Assembly (NCBI GenBank): GCA_025526935.1 | Contig: JAHLKD010000001.1 | Coordinates: 682,001 to 746,000, forward strand | Source: Cladochytrium replicatum | Lineage: Eukaryota > Chytridiomycota > Chytridiomycetes > Cladochytriales > Cladochytriaceae | Reading direction: 5' to 3' | Length of the DNA: 64,000 bases | In this document: one piece after another, positions 56,112-64,000 of the stretch | How the letters are laid out: every line of letters starts with the position of its first letter | Numbering within the stretch: position 1 is the first letter of the stretch | Notes under the pieces: generated by a model | Told to the model about the DNA's origin: nothing | What the model saw: only the letters and a program-made list of their open reading frames with translations | The model's database searches: none | Program-made: the position numbers and the translations under genes

Positions 56112-57746
56112 TTAATCATCTTCACCATCACTGTTGTCCATTTCCAACCATTTCCAATAGTTGTATGGCTCACTATCCAACATATCCAGCACATCCGTAT
56201 CATCGGTCAGCTCCTCCCAATCCTCATCGTCATATTCATCACCATTCTTCTGTTCGCCCAACTCATCATCAAGCAACCCAGCATGCACTGTCGACGACTG
56301 AAAACTTTTCAAATTATTGATCGCTTGCTCCATAGCTGCCTTCCGGTTTTTGAAATAGACTTCAGAGAGCAAAAACTTGACAACATCCGAATTTCCTCGA
56401 GTGCTAGCGGCCCTCAGCGCTTCCAGATGCTCAGATTCAGTCGATAACAAAGACGCTAATTTGCGCATCGTCTCGACAGCTCGACGATGACCCTGCTTAA
56501 TTGCTGCAAACCCCGTCGCGAATGAACGAAATTCTGTTTGCCAGGCCGAGGTTTGTTTCATCAATTTATCACGGCATTCTCGTACGAAGTACGCAGCAAC
56601 TTCGGGTCGACCGTGACGAATGGATATCATATAAGCATCACGATGCTGACCAAGGTTCATATTGGACGCCAAGGCTCGAACCATTTCCACGTGTCCAATA
56701 CGCGCGCAATGTAGAAGCATTTCGTAACTCAGATCGAGGTTGATCTTCTCCACCAACCCAGCCAATGATGCAGCTGTTTCCACGTCCCTCTGTCGAACGG
56801 CCATTCGGAAGAGCGCGGAAGCCTGGCGTCGCTGGAATGCACACAGAGCTTTCCCCTTGTACAATAGCTGAGATTCTCCTTGTGCTGGAGCGATGCTGCA
56901 CTGATCAAAGTGGTGGCCAAACATAAATACTCCGGCGGAAGCGTTCTGTGCAGGATATCGGCTAATAGCACTTGAAATCACATGCGGCGACCGAAGTCTC
57001 AGGTATCTCACTTGGTTCTCGAAGTACGGGTTTGACAAGGCGGACAATAACATCACATTTGTCACGATTGAATCAATCACCTTGAATTCGCCCGAAGAAA
57101 TCAATTCTTTCATGTCGCTAATACTTGAAGTAATGTATCCCGCTGACCCAGGCGAGAGGGCTCGCCGATGCTTCATTTCCACGCTCAAGTCATTTGAAAT
57201 GTAATTGCCAATCATCGTCGCATTGTCTGCTGTTCTCACGAGATCAAACTTCAAATCTTTCGGCCGCAGTCTGAGTCCCTTGACTGCAATGTCGCCGTTG
57301 AATGGAAGCTCATCTTCCCCATTCTGTGAATGTATCGCCTCGAATGCATCCGTCCAGAGTTCGCATTGATCGGTGGCGTCTCCAAGATTATAACCATCCT
57401 GCTCGGAGATCAACGGCAACAAGCACGATGCTACAAAGAAACATTCGTTTGCGAACCTCATCGTATCGCAAAGGACCTCCGGCCAAGAGAAGCACACCTT
57501 CCGCCCGCGACTTCCGATCATTTTCCAAGCGTAAGGATCTTTCTCGCATCGCACTCGAAACCGGAGCATTGATTTGAGCACTGGAAGCATTGATGGTCCT
57601 TTGCTCGCACTCATTATCATCCACAATGGATGAATCTGCACACCAAGATCACTCCACGTCGTACATGAAGAGAAGTAGTAGTAAAGCGACACCGACATGC
57701 CACCTTCAAAACGCTTCACCCACTCCGAAGGTGGTTGTGATTCCAT
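56112..57746 (-). CDS. Ankyrin-repeat-like protein, single exon
   Basis: An intronless frame of 544 residues begins MESQPPSEWVKRFEGGMSV and ends EMDNSDGEDD. The middle carries helix pairs resembling divergent ankyrin repeats: ALFRMAVRQRDVETAASLAG, EMLLHCARIGHVEMVRALAS, AYMISIRHGRPEVAAYFVRE and ALRAASTRGNSDVVKFLLSE. The C-terminal 45 residues are strongly acidic (DEYDDEDWEELTDDTDVLD). There is no signal peptide and no membrane segment. Such proteins are often expanded in lineage-specific families in chytrids. The role, probably protein binding, is unknown. Confidence 0.78.
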   Translation of the reverse strand: MESQPPSEWVKRFEGGMSVSLYYYFSSCTTWSDLGVQIHPLWMIMSASKGPSMLPVLKSMLRFRVRCEKDPYAWKMIGSRGRKVCFSWPEVLCDTMRFANECFFVASCLLPLISEQDGYNLGDATDQCELWTDAFEAIHSQNGEDELPFNGDIAVKGLRLRPKDLKFDLVRTADNATMIGNYISNDLSVEMKHRRALSPGSAGYITSSISDMKELISSGEFKVIDSIVTNVMLLSALSNPYFENQVRYLRLRSPHVISSAISRYPAQNASAGVFMFGHHFDQCSIAPAQGESQLLYKGKALCAFQRRQASALFRMAVRQRDVETAASLAGLVEKINLDLSYEMLLHCARIGHVEMVRALASNMNLGQHRDAYMISIRHGRPEVAAYFVRECRDKLMKQTSAWQTEFRSFATGFAAIKQGHRRAVETMRKLASLLSTESEHLEALRAASTRGNSDVVKFLLSEVYFKNRKAAMEQAINNLKSFQSSTVHAGLLDDELGEQKNGDEYDDEDWEELTDDTDVLDMLDSEPYNYWKWLEMDNSDGEDD

Positions 57747-57773
57747 TAACAGCCGGTAACGTTGCCTGCTGAA

Positions 57774-57814
57774 ATGAACCGCGGCAAGAAACGTGCAGTT
57801 TCCCCCCAGGACAT
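57774..57814 (+). other. Possible first exon of a short divergent gene
   Basis: MNRGKKRAVSPQDI starts at 57774, 28 bases from the ankyrin-type gene's ATG on the other strand, and ends at a good donor (GTAAGT). The next exon is uncertain: one acceptor gives an immediate stop, another (…CTGAG) an ORF of about 30 codons. A minus-strand frame at 57875–58066 (MERASRKRKGCRLRTVFDGR) overlaps the same region. Confidence 0.35.
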
Positions 57815-57874
57815 CGGTAAGTATCGTGTATTTAATTTCTTGAGGGAGTTTACTAAGATTGACTGAAAATTCAT

Positions 57875-58066
57875 TTAAGTCAACTGAGTTCTTTGGTCCA
57901 TGATGTGTAAGTCAGCAAATTGCTCCTCAAATCTCAGGGTATCACTTACCGGCGTTGAAAACCCGCCTTCACTCAACGCTTGACTTTTTAATAGCAGTAG
58001 TCTTTTCCGACCGTCAAATACTGTCCGTAGTCGACAACCTTTTCGCTTCCTGCTCGCTCGTTCCAT
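57875..58066 (-). CDS. Small basic hypothetical protein
   Basis: A 63-codon frame, MERASRKRKGCRLRTVFDGR then KRLLLLKSQALSEGGFSTP, has a donor-like GTAAGT after STP. The true end could therefore differ. It is Arg/Lys-rich and may be nuclear or ribosomal-associated, but no family is recognised. Confidence 0.35.
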   Translation of the reverse strand: MERASRKRKGCRLRTVFDGRKRLLLLKSQALSEGGFSTPVSDTLRFEEQFADLHIMDQRTQLT

Positions 58067-58143
58067 CCCAAAAAGTAATGTGGCTTACAGTCATAGATTA
58101 AAAATTACCACTTCAGTATTACTTCAAGAACAAGTGAAACTTT

Positions 58144-58669
58144 CTAAAGATATAAAGAAAACTGGAGCAAGCTATGAACAATCACACTTATTCCTTTAAA
58201 ATGCCAGTACAATAAAAAACGAAATGCCAAAAAGAGATGAACGAAAAATTGTGTGCACTGTGCTTCTCCGAACATCATGCCAAGGACCATAGCTGAAGTA
58301 ATGGCGAGTGTCCCAGTAAGAGGTGTCGATCCAGCACTTGTGATACTCGTAGGTGTCGCTGGACCAGTGGAAGGAGTTGTTGGGCCACTTCTACTACTGC
58401 CTCGAAGAGCACATGCAACTAATCCAGCCCCAACAGCCACCCAGTTGAGCTTACTTTCCGAACCCATAGGCTCAGATCATCCTTCCGAAACCGTAGGTTG
58501 TTGGATCATTATTTGGATGGATAGTCAATGAAGGTGGTTGTGTCGTAGTTTGCAGACTTGACACCGAGTCGTAGTAAGTTTTAGAAATGCTGATAGAACT
58601 CACTGCAGCAGCCGTGGGCTGATCAACATATTCCCTAACCACTGGGTTTGTTCGATCGGATGATTTCAT
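58144..58669 (-). other. Possible Ser/Thr/Pro-rich surface protein fragments
   Basis: Two consecutive minus-strand frames read MKSSDRTNPVVREYVDQPTA (58472–58669) and SGPTTPSTGPATPTSITSAG followed by a long hydrophobic stretch (58144–58467). The second looks like a Ser/Thr/Pro stalk with a C-terminal hydrophobic tail. A stop separates them. Whether this is a gene is unclear. Confidence 0.3.
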
Positions 58670-59060
58670 GTTTGTCGGAATGATGGTGCTAGATTCTGCA
58701 TTATCTGATAAAATGCCGGATGCTCAAGTAACAATACAAGTCATCGATCACGTATGCTGATAGATTCAGTCGACTAGCATACAAGCAATTCAGCGAGGAT
58801 CAATGCATCAAAAGGTGCTCGGGTGAGCCGTTTTTCGCCAGATTCGGAACACTGGAAAATCTGAAGTAAAGCTATTGGATGTATGTGCTGTTTGATATCT
58901 GGGTTGTAACGGTACACCATTTTATGTTCTGATAATGATTAGTTCATACAATCTGCACTCTCATTTGGCCCCACCGTTCTTCTTGGATACTAATACTTTT
59001 GAAGGCGAACCAACAATCAGAACTTTAACCAGCTCCTTCTGCCTATCGTAAAGATCCATC
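58670..59060. other. Intergenic, nothing recognised
   Basis: AT-rich sequence with no supported feature. Confidence 0.5.
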
Positions 59061-59666
59061 TCATTTTGCTTCACTGTTTTTGCCGTCTCTTGGTGTATAG
59101 CTTGGCTGAAAAGTCTTCAGCATGCTGACAAAGAACTTGTTCTCTACAACAGTAAAAGCCTGATTGTCTGCAGCAATCCAGTCCAAAATCAACCGCCATG
59201 CTACATCTGGATTGAACACAAAGTCTTGCTCACTCTCCAGCGAGCCAAAATCCAATTTTTGTTGTCCCTTGGGAACGGTGTCCAACAGTCCAAGCAACCT
59301 GGCAATACTTCCATCTTCAGATCCTGGAGAAAGGTTTTTGCTGATCCCATCTTGTCGACCTTCTGGCTCTACTTGCATTTTGCAACCAAACATGTTCTCA
59401 GACCATTATCAACCTTATAGTAATCCTTCGCTATGCCGCCTCCACCGCCTCTACAGTCCGACATGCTATCAACATCTGCGTCTGATGAAAGCATTGCTGG
59501 TTGAACTGATCCAGCTGCTGGCTCCTGTTGCACTGAAGAGTCAGCAAAACTAACGTCGGCAGGAAGCTCCGTTGCACGCCAAGAAGCCAGGCCCAACTCC
59601 CTGGAGTCATTGGAAGAAGATGTGGAGCTGGGTTCTGGAGCGCTGTTGTTGCCACTGCATTCTGAT
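59061..59666 (-). mobile_element. hAT-like DNA transposon remnant, copy 2
   Basis: The minus frame has KDYYKVDNGLRTCLVAKCKM (a BED-type finger), VEPEGRQDGISK, and LILDWIAADNQAFTVVENKF then FVSML, the N-terminal hAT transposase pattern. Similarity to copy 1 runs from about 59136 to TCTGAT at 59661–59666 and stops abruptly. The inverted-repeat element begins there, so this copy was probably broken by that insertion. Confidence 0.65.
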
Positions 59667-59784
59667 TAAGGATCAGCGGGTTTTAGGGTCTTTCGGGTCG
59701 GGTCCGGGTCCACAGATAAATATACCCGGGGGGACAGAATCCTATTCTACCCAGACAGACACAGTGACACTCAGTCTCCCAGAT

Positions 59785-60020
59785 TTCTGTCCACCCAGAC
59801 ACTTTCTCAACTCATTGACGGTACTTCAGTGATCTCTATCAAGTACAGCTAACCTCTCTAATAATGTTACTAGCAATAAGATTCTGTCCACCCAGACACT
59901 TTCTCAACTCATTGACGGTACTTCAGTGATCTCTATCAAGTACAGCTAACCTCTCTATCAATTTTACTAGCAATAAGATTCTGTCCACCCGGACAGAATC
60001 CTCTCTATCAATGTTACTAG
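59785..60020. repeat. 97-bp tandem repeat, about 2.4 copies
   Basis: TTCTGTCCACCCAGACACTT begins copies at 59785 and 59882, with a truncated copy at 59979. The period is 97. The third copy is interrupted by GTCCACCCGGACAG, a small palindrome. The repeats lie in the leader of the element's ORF. Confidence 0.9.
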
Positions 60021-60162
60021 CCAGTTTCTTCCCTAGCTTATTATTATTTTCAGATCGGGTAGAAAACTTTTGTGTCAGGGAAGTATTTTTGCATACATTC
60101 CTGTAACATTCCGGCTAAGAACACCGGGCCAGTATCTTCCCACGACAAACAGTACAAACACC

Positions 60163-60976
60163 ATGCCTCAAACTACAAAGAAGCGAGCGTTAAAACAATC
60201 CAGACCATCATCTGAAAGAGAATCAAGTGCAGAACCTGTGACTGCACCTGAAACATCTCTGGGATCGGGCGGCCACAGCTACGACTCGGAGGACTTCATC
60301 AGCAACTGTCAAATAAATCGTGATGAATGCGGCCTAAGATTTGTTCTTCAAGGATTGATCAACCGACTTAACTCTGACAGCAAGCTAGTTCGTCAAGCCC
60401 TGAACGAAATTCACGATGAATGCAGTGGACGAACGGAGTTCATAACAGCAGCAAACGCCTATCGTATGGAGTGCTTGAAAAGCTCTTCCTTTCAGAAGGA
60501 AACAACATTTCTGGACTTTTACAGGCGGCAGGGACACAAGTACGGCATTTACAGAGGAATGCCTGTCACTGCAAAGGTTGACGAGTTCCAAGCGACCATC
60601 AAACGAGCAGATGAGGACCATGAAAGGACAAAACAGGCCCTCAAACAGTCAGAACGACTGTTGAACATGACAAAAGATCTTGAAGAGACTGCAATGAAAG
60701 AGAAGGACCCGCATCGCAGCAGAAGTGCGAGAGAAGGCTCTCATTGATGAATTAGGCAGGGCGGGTGCATTGATTCAGCACGGCGAGCACAAAGAGCTAG
60801 CAAGATTCAGGGAGATCACCGCTGCAATGGAAAGGGAGAAGCAGGCAACTTCCCAGGAGATTTCACAATGGAAATCACGTGTGACCGCCCTGGAGGGAGA
60901 GCTTGCTGCTCTGAAACGACAGGCTGGTCAGAAGCTGCAGCACCTGCGGCGCCAACATCAACAGGCGGCCCAATAA
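60163..60976 (+). pseudogene. Coiled-coil protein ORF inside the inverted-repeat element
   Basis: It starts MPQTTKKRALKQSRPSSERE. A Ser/Glu-rich head and a helical domain (ECGLRFVLQGLINRLN, FLDFYRRQGHKYGIYRGMPV) are followed by a coiled coil (KVDEFQATIKRADEDHERTK). Near 60710 the frame shifts by one base: the coil continues as RIAAEVREKALIDELGRAGA then WKSRVTALEGELAALKRQAG and stops at 60976. I recognise no family. The frameshift could be real decay, a sequencing error, or an unseen intron. Confidence 0.5.
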
Positions 60977-61391
60977 GCATAGCGTCGGCTATCAAGGGGA
61001 TTGGTAGAATTCCGAAGGTACATCGAACCAGTTCTCCAACGAGTTCCCTTGCATTGCTTAGCCTGCAGCAGCACCGTCGTACGGCTATCCTTTTGGTGAA
61101 AGAGGTCATCCAGGGTATCTGCTTCCAGATGCATAAGATCAATGAGGTTATTTATGACCTTAAATGCCGTCTCTTCCACCATCAATCAAGTTCGTCAACG
61201 TAAACTACGAAGTCCTCTCCCGAAATGAGTTTTTACGGCCCATATTTGTTGAATCAGACGACCGCTCAAGCCGAATATCAACTTCAAGTAGCAGTGCTCG
61301 GAGCAGCCTCACTCTTCTTAGGGTGCACATTTTGCTCTGAAACTGGATACGGCACAATAATTCGCTAAGTACGTCTGCCACTATCTATCGC

Positions 61392-61661
61392 ATGTTCAGG
61401 ACATTAGTGGATGCATATCCTTCTGAGTGGCTAAGGTTCTGGACGGCATACATCAGGCATCTTTCGTCCATAACACTCCCTGAGGTGGATTGGAAACCTT
61501 GGAAGACAGGTTTAGCCAAGGATTTCATGCTTTCAAGTGACGACATTGATCGGTTCATCAGGACTGGGTTGGCGAAGGACGTAACCAGTGGTGGATGGGA
61601 CTCTGACGATATGAACCAGATACAGAAGCTGATTTGCGCTGTTCCACCTATCAACTTGTGA
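61392..61661 (+). other. Second ORF of the inverted-repeat element
   Basis: An 89-codon frame, MFRTLVDAYPSEWLRFWTAY then TGLAKDFMLSSDDIDRFIR, repeats the TGLAKD motif 20 residues later (TGLAKDVTSGGWDSDDMNQI). It could be the C-terminal exon of the coiled-coil gene; the product is unknown. Confidence 0.4.
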
Positions 61662-61957
61662 TTGTTCAGTGGAGTTTTGTTTCTTTTTACGATAGTGTTT
61701 CTAAAATACATACTGTCCACACAGACACAAAGTGTTCATGTAAATATCTGTGGGCTAACTCAAAATTCAATCAATCCTCTCCTGGGCAGCAAAACCCAGC
61801 GGGTCAGGGTCGGGTACGGGTTTCAACCACTTTGGGTCCGGGTATTCCCTTTGTACCCGTCAGTGACCCGGCGGGTCCCCAGACAAACACGACCCGACCC
61901 AAAGGGTTTGGTGCGGGTCGCCACTGAAACCCGGACCCGACCCGGACCTGCCGAACC

Positions 61958-62520
61958 TTAGTGAGAACAAAGCTCATGTTTCTGCTGACTTTTCTTAAAT
62001 GCAGTGACCTCTTGTGGTGTATTTTATAAAGGGAGACATTATTATTGGAAAATATTAAGTAACTACAGAGTGAAATGGGAAACCAGAAACCTTTTTTTCA
62101 CCCAATCCCAAGCAAATAGCATAGTCCAAAAAACAACTCTATTACTCTATGAATTACCGAGTTTACTAGTAAGTAAATTTAAGAATGCAATACATGTACG
62201 TGCTTTTGCAAGAAGACTATTTTGAACACGGAAAAGTTCAAGTTCCTCTAGAATGTAGTCGCAAATATCCCCGATATGGATACACTAGATACGAAGGCAG
62301 GCAGAAAACTTAAGAAACCTGTTCATCAGGTGAGCATTTAGGTAGTACAGGTGAGCAGCATGATGATATTGATGAATGAACTTTGGGCCGCTCGATTGAC
62401 AACCGTCTCGGTTCAACTGGAGATGCCCGATGGAAGTTCCCACAGATTTGCGAACATAGTTTGGATCACATCAAAATGTACCAACCAGACATCGAGCTAC
62501 CATCCGCCAAGTAGACTCGA
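61958..62520. other. Intergenic, nothing recognised
   Basis: AT-rich, short frames only. Confidence 0.45.
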
Positions 62521-62896
62521 TCACTCACAGTCATCAAATGACAGTCGTTGTTGCTGGGTGCCCTCAGATCGCTCAGCCGCGGATGCAACTTCGGCCTTGA
62601 TCTTCTCCAGATGCTCCTCTCTCGCAATGGTGTATAAAACATTCTCAGAAGTGTCAGAGTCGTGAAACACCATAGTGTAGTTCTGGTTGTGCTACAAATA
62701 GCTGCCATTGAAAATTACTGCAAGTCAGGGAGAATTTTACTTCGTGCGTGTTGACGCTCTTGATCGATATCTGCGATTTCTTGAGGACTACAGTGAGAAA
62801 CATGAATCGAAAAGGTGGTGATCCAAGTGATGTCCTTACGTGGAGAGGCTCGCACGCGTGGGGAGGAATAGGCGTTGTCATTCTTGTTGTATTCAA
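62521..62896 (-). CDS. Hypothetical helical protein, partial exon set
   Basis: The last exon reads NQNYTMVFHDSDTSENVLYT then IAREEHLEKIKAEVASAAER, ending RLSFDDCE at 62521. An upstream piece, SPQEIADIDQERQHARSKIL, looks like the preceding exon. The protein would be charged and helical. I see no start and know no family. Confidence 0.35.
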
Positions 62897-63089
62897 TAGA
62901 AACTTATTCTGGAGATACGCGATTTGTGTTCTGGAGAGGGGTGATTTATGTGTGCGATTGACATCACCACGTACAATGTCTCCCCTAATTTCGACGTGCC
63001 TCGCTCATGGATCTGATTTTTGGAGAACCAATCCCAACGACAGGTGCCCGTGACCATGGGATCACCTCTGGAGAAGCACAGCACATTTA

Positions 63090-63581
63090 AGAGCTTCAGT
63101 AAGTTGTTAGATTTAAGATCTTTCGGAGTTTTCTGTTATTTGCTAGGAGACTGGAAGGTAAAGAAAGAAAAGAAATACATCCAGGGGACACGAAGTATAT
63201 TTGGAAGAGTACAGCAGGGGTTTGGTGCATCCCCCTAAAAAAATTAAAGTCCATGAAAGTGTAACCAAACAAAGCTGAAAAGAAAAACATAAAGTAGGTG
63301 ACCAAAAGAAAGGGGGCAAAGGAAACGAACAGAGGGGCAATTTAGAGAAGAACAAGTATGATTCGAATCCGAGGTTTGAAGAAGTTGATATGAGAATGCA
63401 CTGGCCGACCAAGTTTTAATGGAGGTGATGGAGAATGCGGGTTGAAAAATTAGAAACAAAGTGTGCAGTAGTCCCAAAATCCATTATCTTCATTCCGCAA
63501 GGGCCCCAACCATTTCCTCAATGTCCAGATAGCGGAGGCACCTGCTTTTGTACACAGCATCCTCTGTGAGTGGCATCTTCC
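63090..63581. other. Intergenic, nothing recognised
   Basis: 3' flank of the CCR4 gene; no supported feature. Confidence 0.45.
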
Positions 63582-63998
63582 TTACTTAAATCGAACAGGT
63601 CTTGCGCCTCCGCTGCCATGTCCAGGCGGTACGTTTGGCTTCAACCGTAGCTGTACGACAAGCGGGATATGGTCCGATGGATGATGCCAGTTCGGAAATC
63701 CAACCACCTTTGAGAGATACTCGGAATCTACTGCCCCCAAGAGTCCAGTCACGTTCATTGCCGTTGTGTTGAACCATATATAGTCGATCGTTCCCTTGAA
63801 TGTTGGAGTGAAATTGGTGAAGTTGAGTTCGTTGATGTGGGCGTAGGCTGATTTCAGAGACATTTTGTGCGCTATCCCTGGGCCAACATTTGCTTCGGAA
63901 GACGACGCTCCATCAATCCGGATACCACTCGAGTCGGCAGATGGTGGATCATCAGTCGCTGATATCGTTGTGCCATTTGGACTCGATTCCGCCCTACC
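63582..63998 (-). CDS. CCR4: CCR4 deadenylase, C-terminal part (gene runs off the window)
   Basis: CCR4 is the EEP-family nuclease of the CCR4–NOT complex that shortens mRNA poly(A) tails. The visible end of the nuclease domain reads LKSAYAHINELNFTNFTPTF, KGTIDYIWFNTTAMNVTGLL and then FPNWHHPSDHIPLVVQLRL. This includes the D-Y-I-W and catalytic S-D-H motifs. The preceding Ser/Asp-rich insert (ISATDDPPSADSSGIRIDGA) is open to the window edge. It ends RPVRFK at 63582. The reading frame is clean. Confidence 0.92.
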   Translation of the reverse strand, partial: GRAESSPNGTTISATDDPPSADSSGIRIDGASSSEANVGPGIAHKMSLKSAYAHINELNFTNFTPTFKGTIDYIWFNTTAMNVTGLLGAVDSEYLSKVVGFPNWHHPSDHIPLVVQLRLKPNVPPGHGSGGARPVRFK

Positions 63999-64000
63999 CT

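Larger units (their letters stand above)
59667..61957. mobile_element. 2.3-kb element bounded by GGGTCGGG-type terminal inverted repeats
   Basis: The left end contains CGGGTCGGGTCCGGGT at 59694–59709. The exact reverse complement, ACCCGGACCCGACCCG, is at 61929–61944. Outside these, TAAGGATCAGCGGG (left) resembles TAAGGTTCGGCAGG (right end, reverse complement), so ends near 59667 and about 61960 are likely. Sub-terminal GGGTCGGG/CCCGACCC motifs are repeated at the right end, as in hAT-type elements. No 8-bp target duplication is obvious. It encodes a coiled-coil ORF and no recognisable transposase, so it is probably non-autonomous or has captured a gene. Confidence 0.7.

Noticed and set aside
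61790-61957. GGGTCGGG/CCCGACCC clusters as telomere or subtelomere repeats.
   Set aside because: They are not head-to-tail short telomere units, and they pair with an exact inverted copy 2.2 kb away, which fits transposon ends.

Overview
The window is nuclear DNA of a fungus-like eukaryote, most probably a zoosporic (chytrid-type) fungus. Protein genes are broken by many short GT–AG introns, mostly 40–110 bases. The gene set is opisthokont/fungal: cytosolic LeuRS, DBP8, ALG2, CSL4, CCR4, a Leu5-like carrier and a CCG-9-type trehalose phosphorylase. A centrosomal LRRC45-like gene suggests a lineage that kept centrioles. The taxonomic call is an inference; no rRNA is present.

Layout. 0.1–6 kb: leucyl-tRNA synthetase and a secreted tandem Cu/Zn superoxide dismutase, both on the minus strand. 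7–11.6 kb: a graveyard holding a dead mitochondrial carrier, a copia RNase H scrap and a broken Fanzor (eukaryotic TnpB-like RNA-guided nuclease) gene. 12.9–17.3 kb: a Nudix hydrolase, a dead and an intact MIF-like tautomerase in tandem, and an atypical Rho GTPase. 17.4–21.1 kb: a trehalose phosphorylase pseudogene whose middle third is flipped to the other strand. 21.1–29.7 kb: an HtrA protease, an ALDH8-type dehydrogenase, a decayed PIG-T gene, DBP8 and a phosducin-like protein, several as tight divergent pairs. 29.9–38.8 kb: the LRRC45-like gene, a GRIP-domain golgin and ALG2. 40.4–44.8 kb: a GDSL esterase, exosome CSL4, and an RPABC4-type zinc ribbon on a long acidic protein. 45.6–49.9 kb: a degenerate LINE retrotransposon ending against a tRNA-like sequence. 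51.5–62 kb: two hAT-like transposase remnants on either side of a TLC-domain gene, a dead enolase-phosphatase and an ankyrin-type protein. The second remnant is interrupted by a 2.25-kb element with GGGTCGGG-type inverted repeats and a coiled-coil ORF. At the right edge lies the end of the CCR4 deadenylase.

Functional links are loose, as usual in fungi. Themes present are translation and RNA turnover (LeuRS, DBP8, CSL4, CCR4), the secretory pathway (ALG2, golgin, PIG-T relic) and small metabolic enzymes. The striking property is intact housekeeping genes alternating with pseudogenes of genes that are normally single copy. Two loci show internal strand inversion, one with strong evidence and one tentative. 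Either the region is a decaying duplicate, or part of it is mis-assembled.
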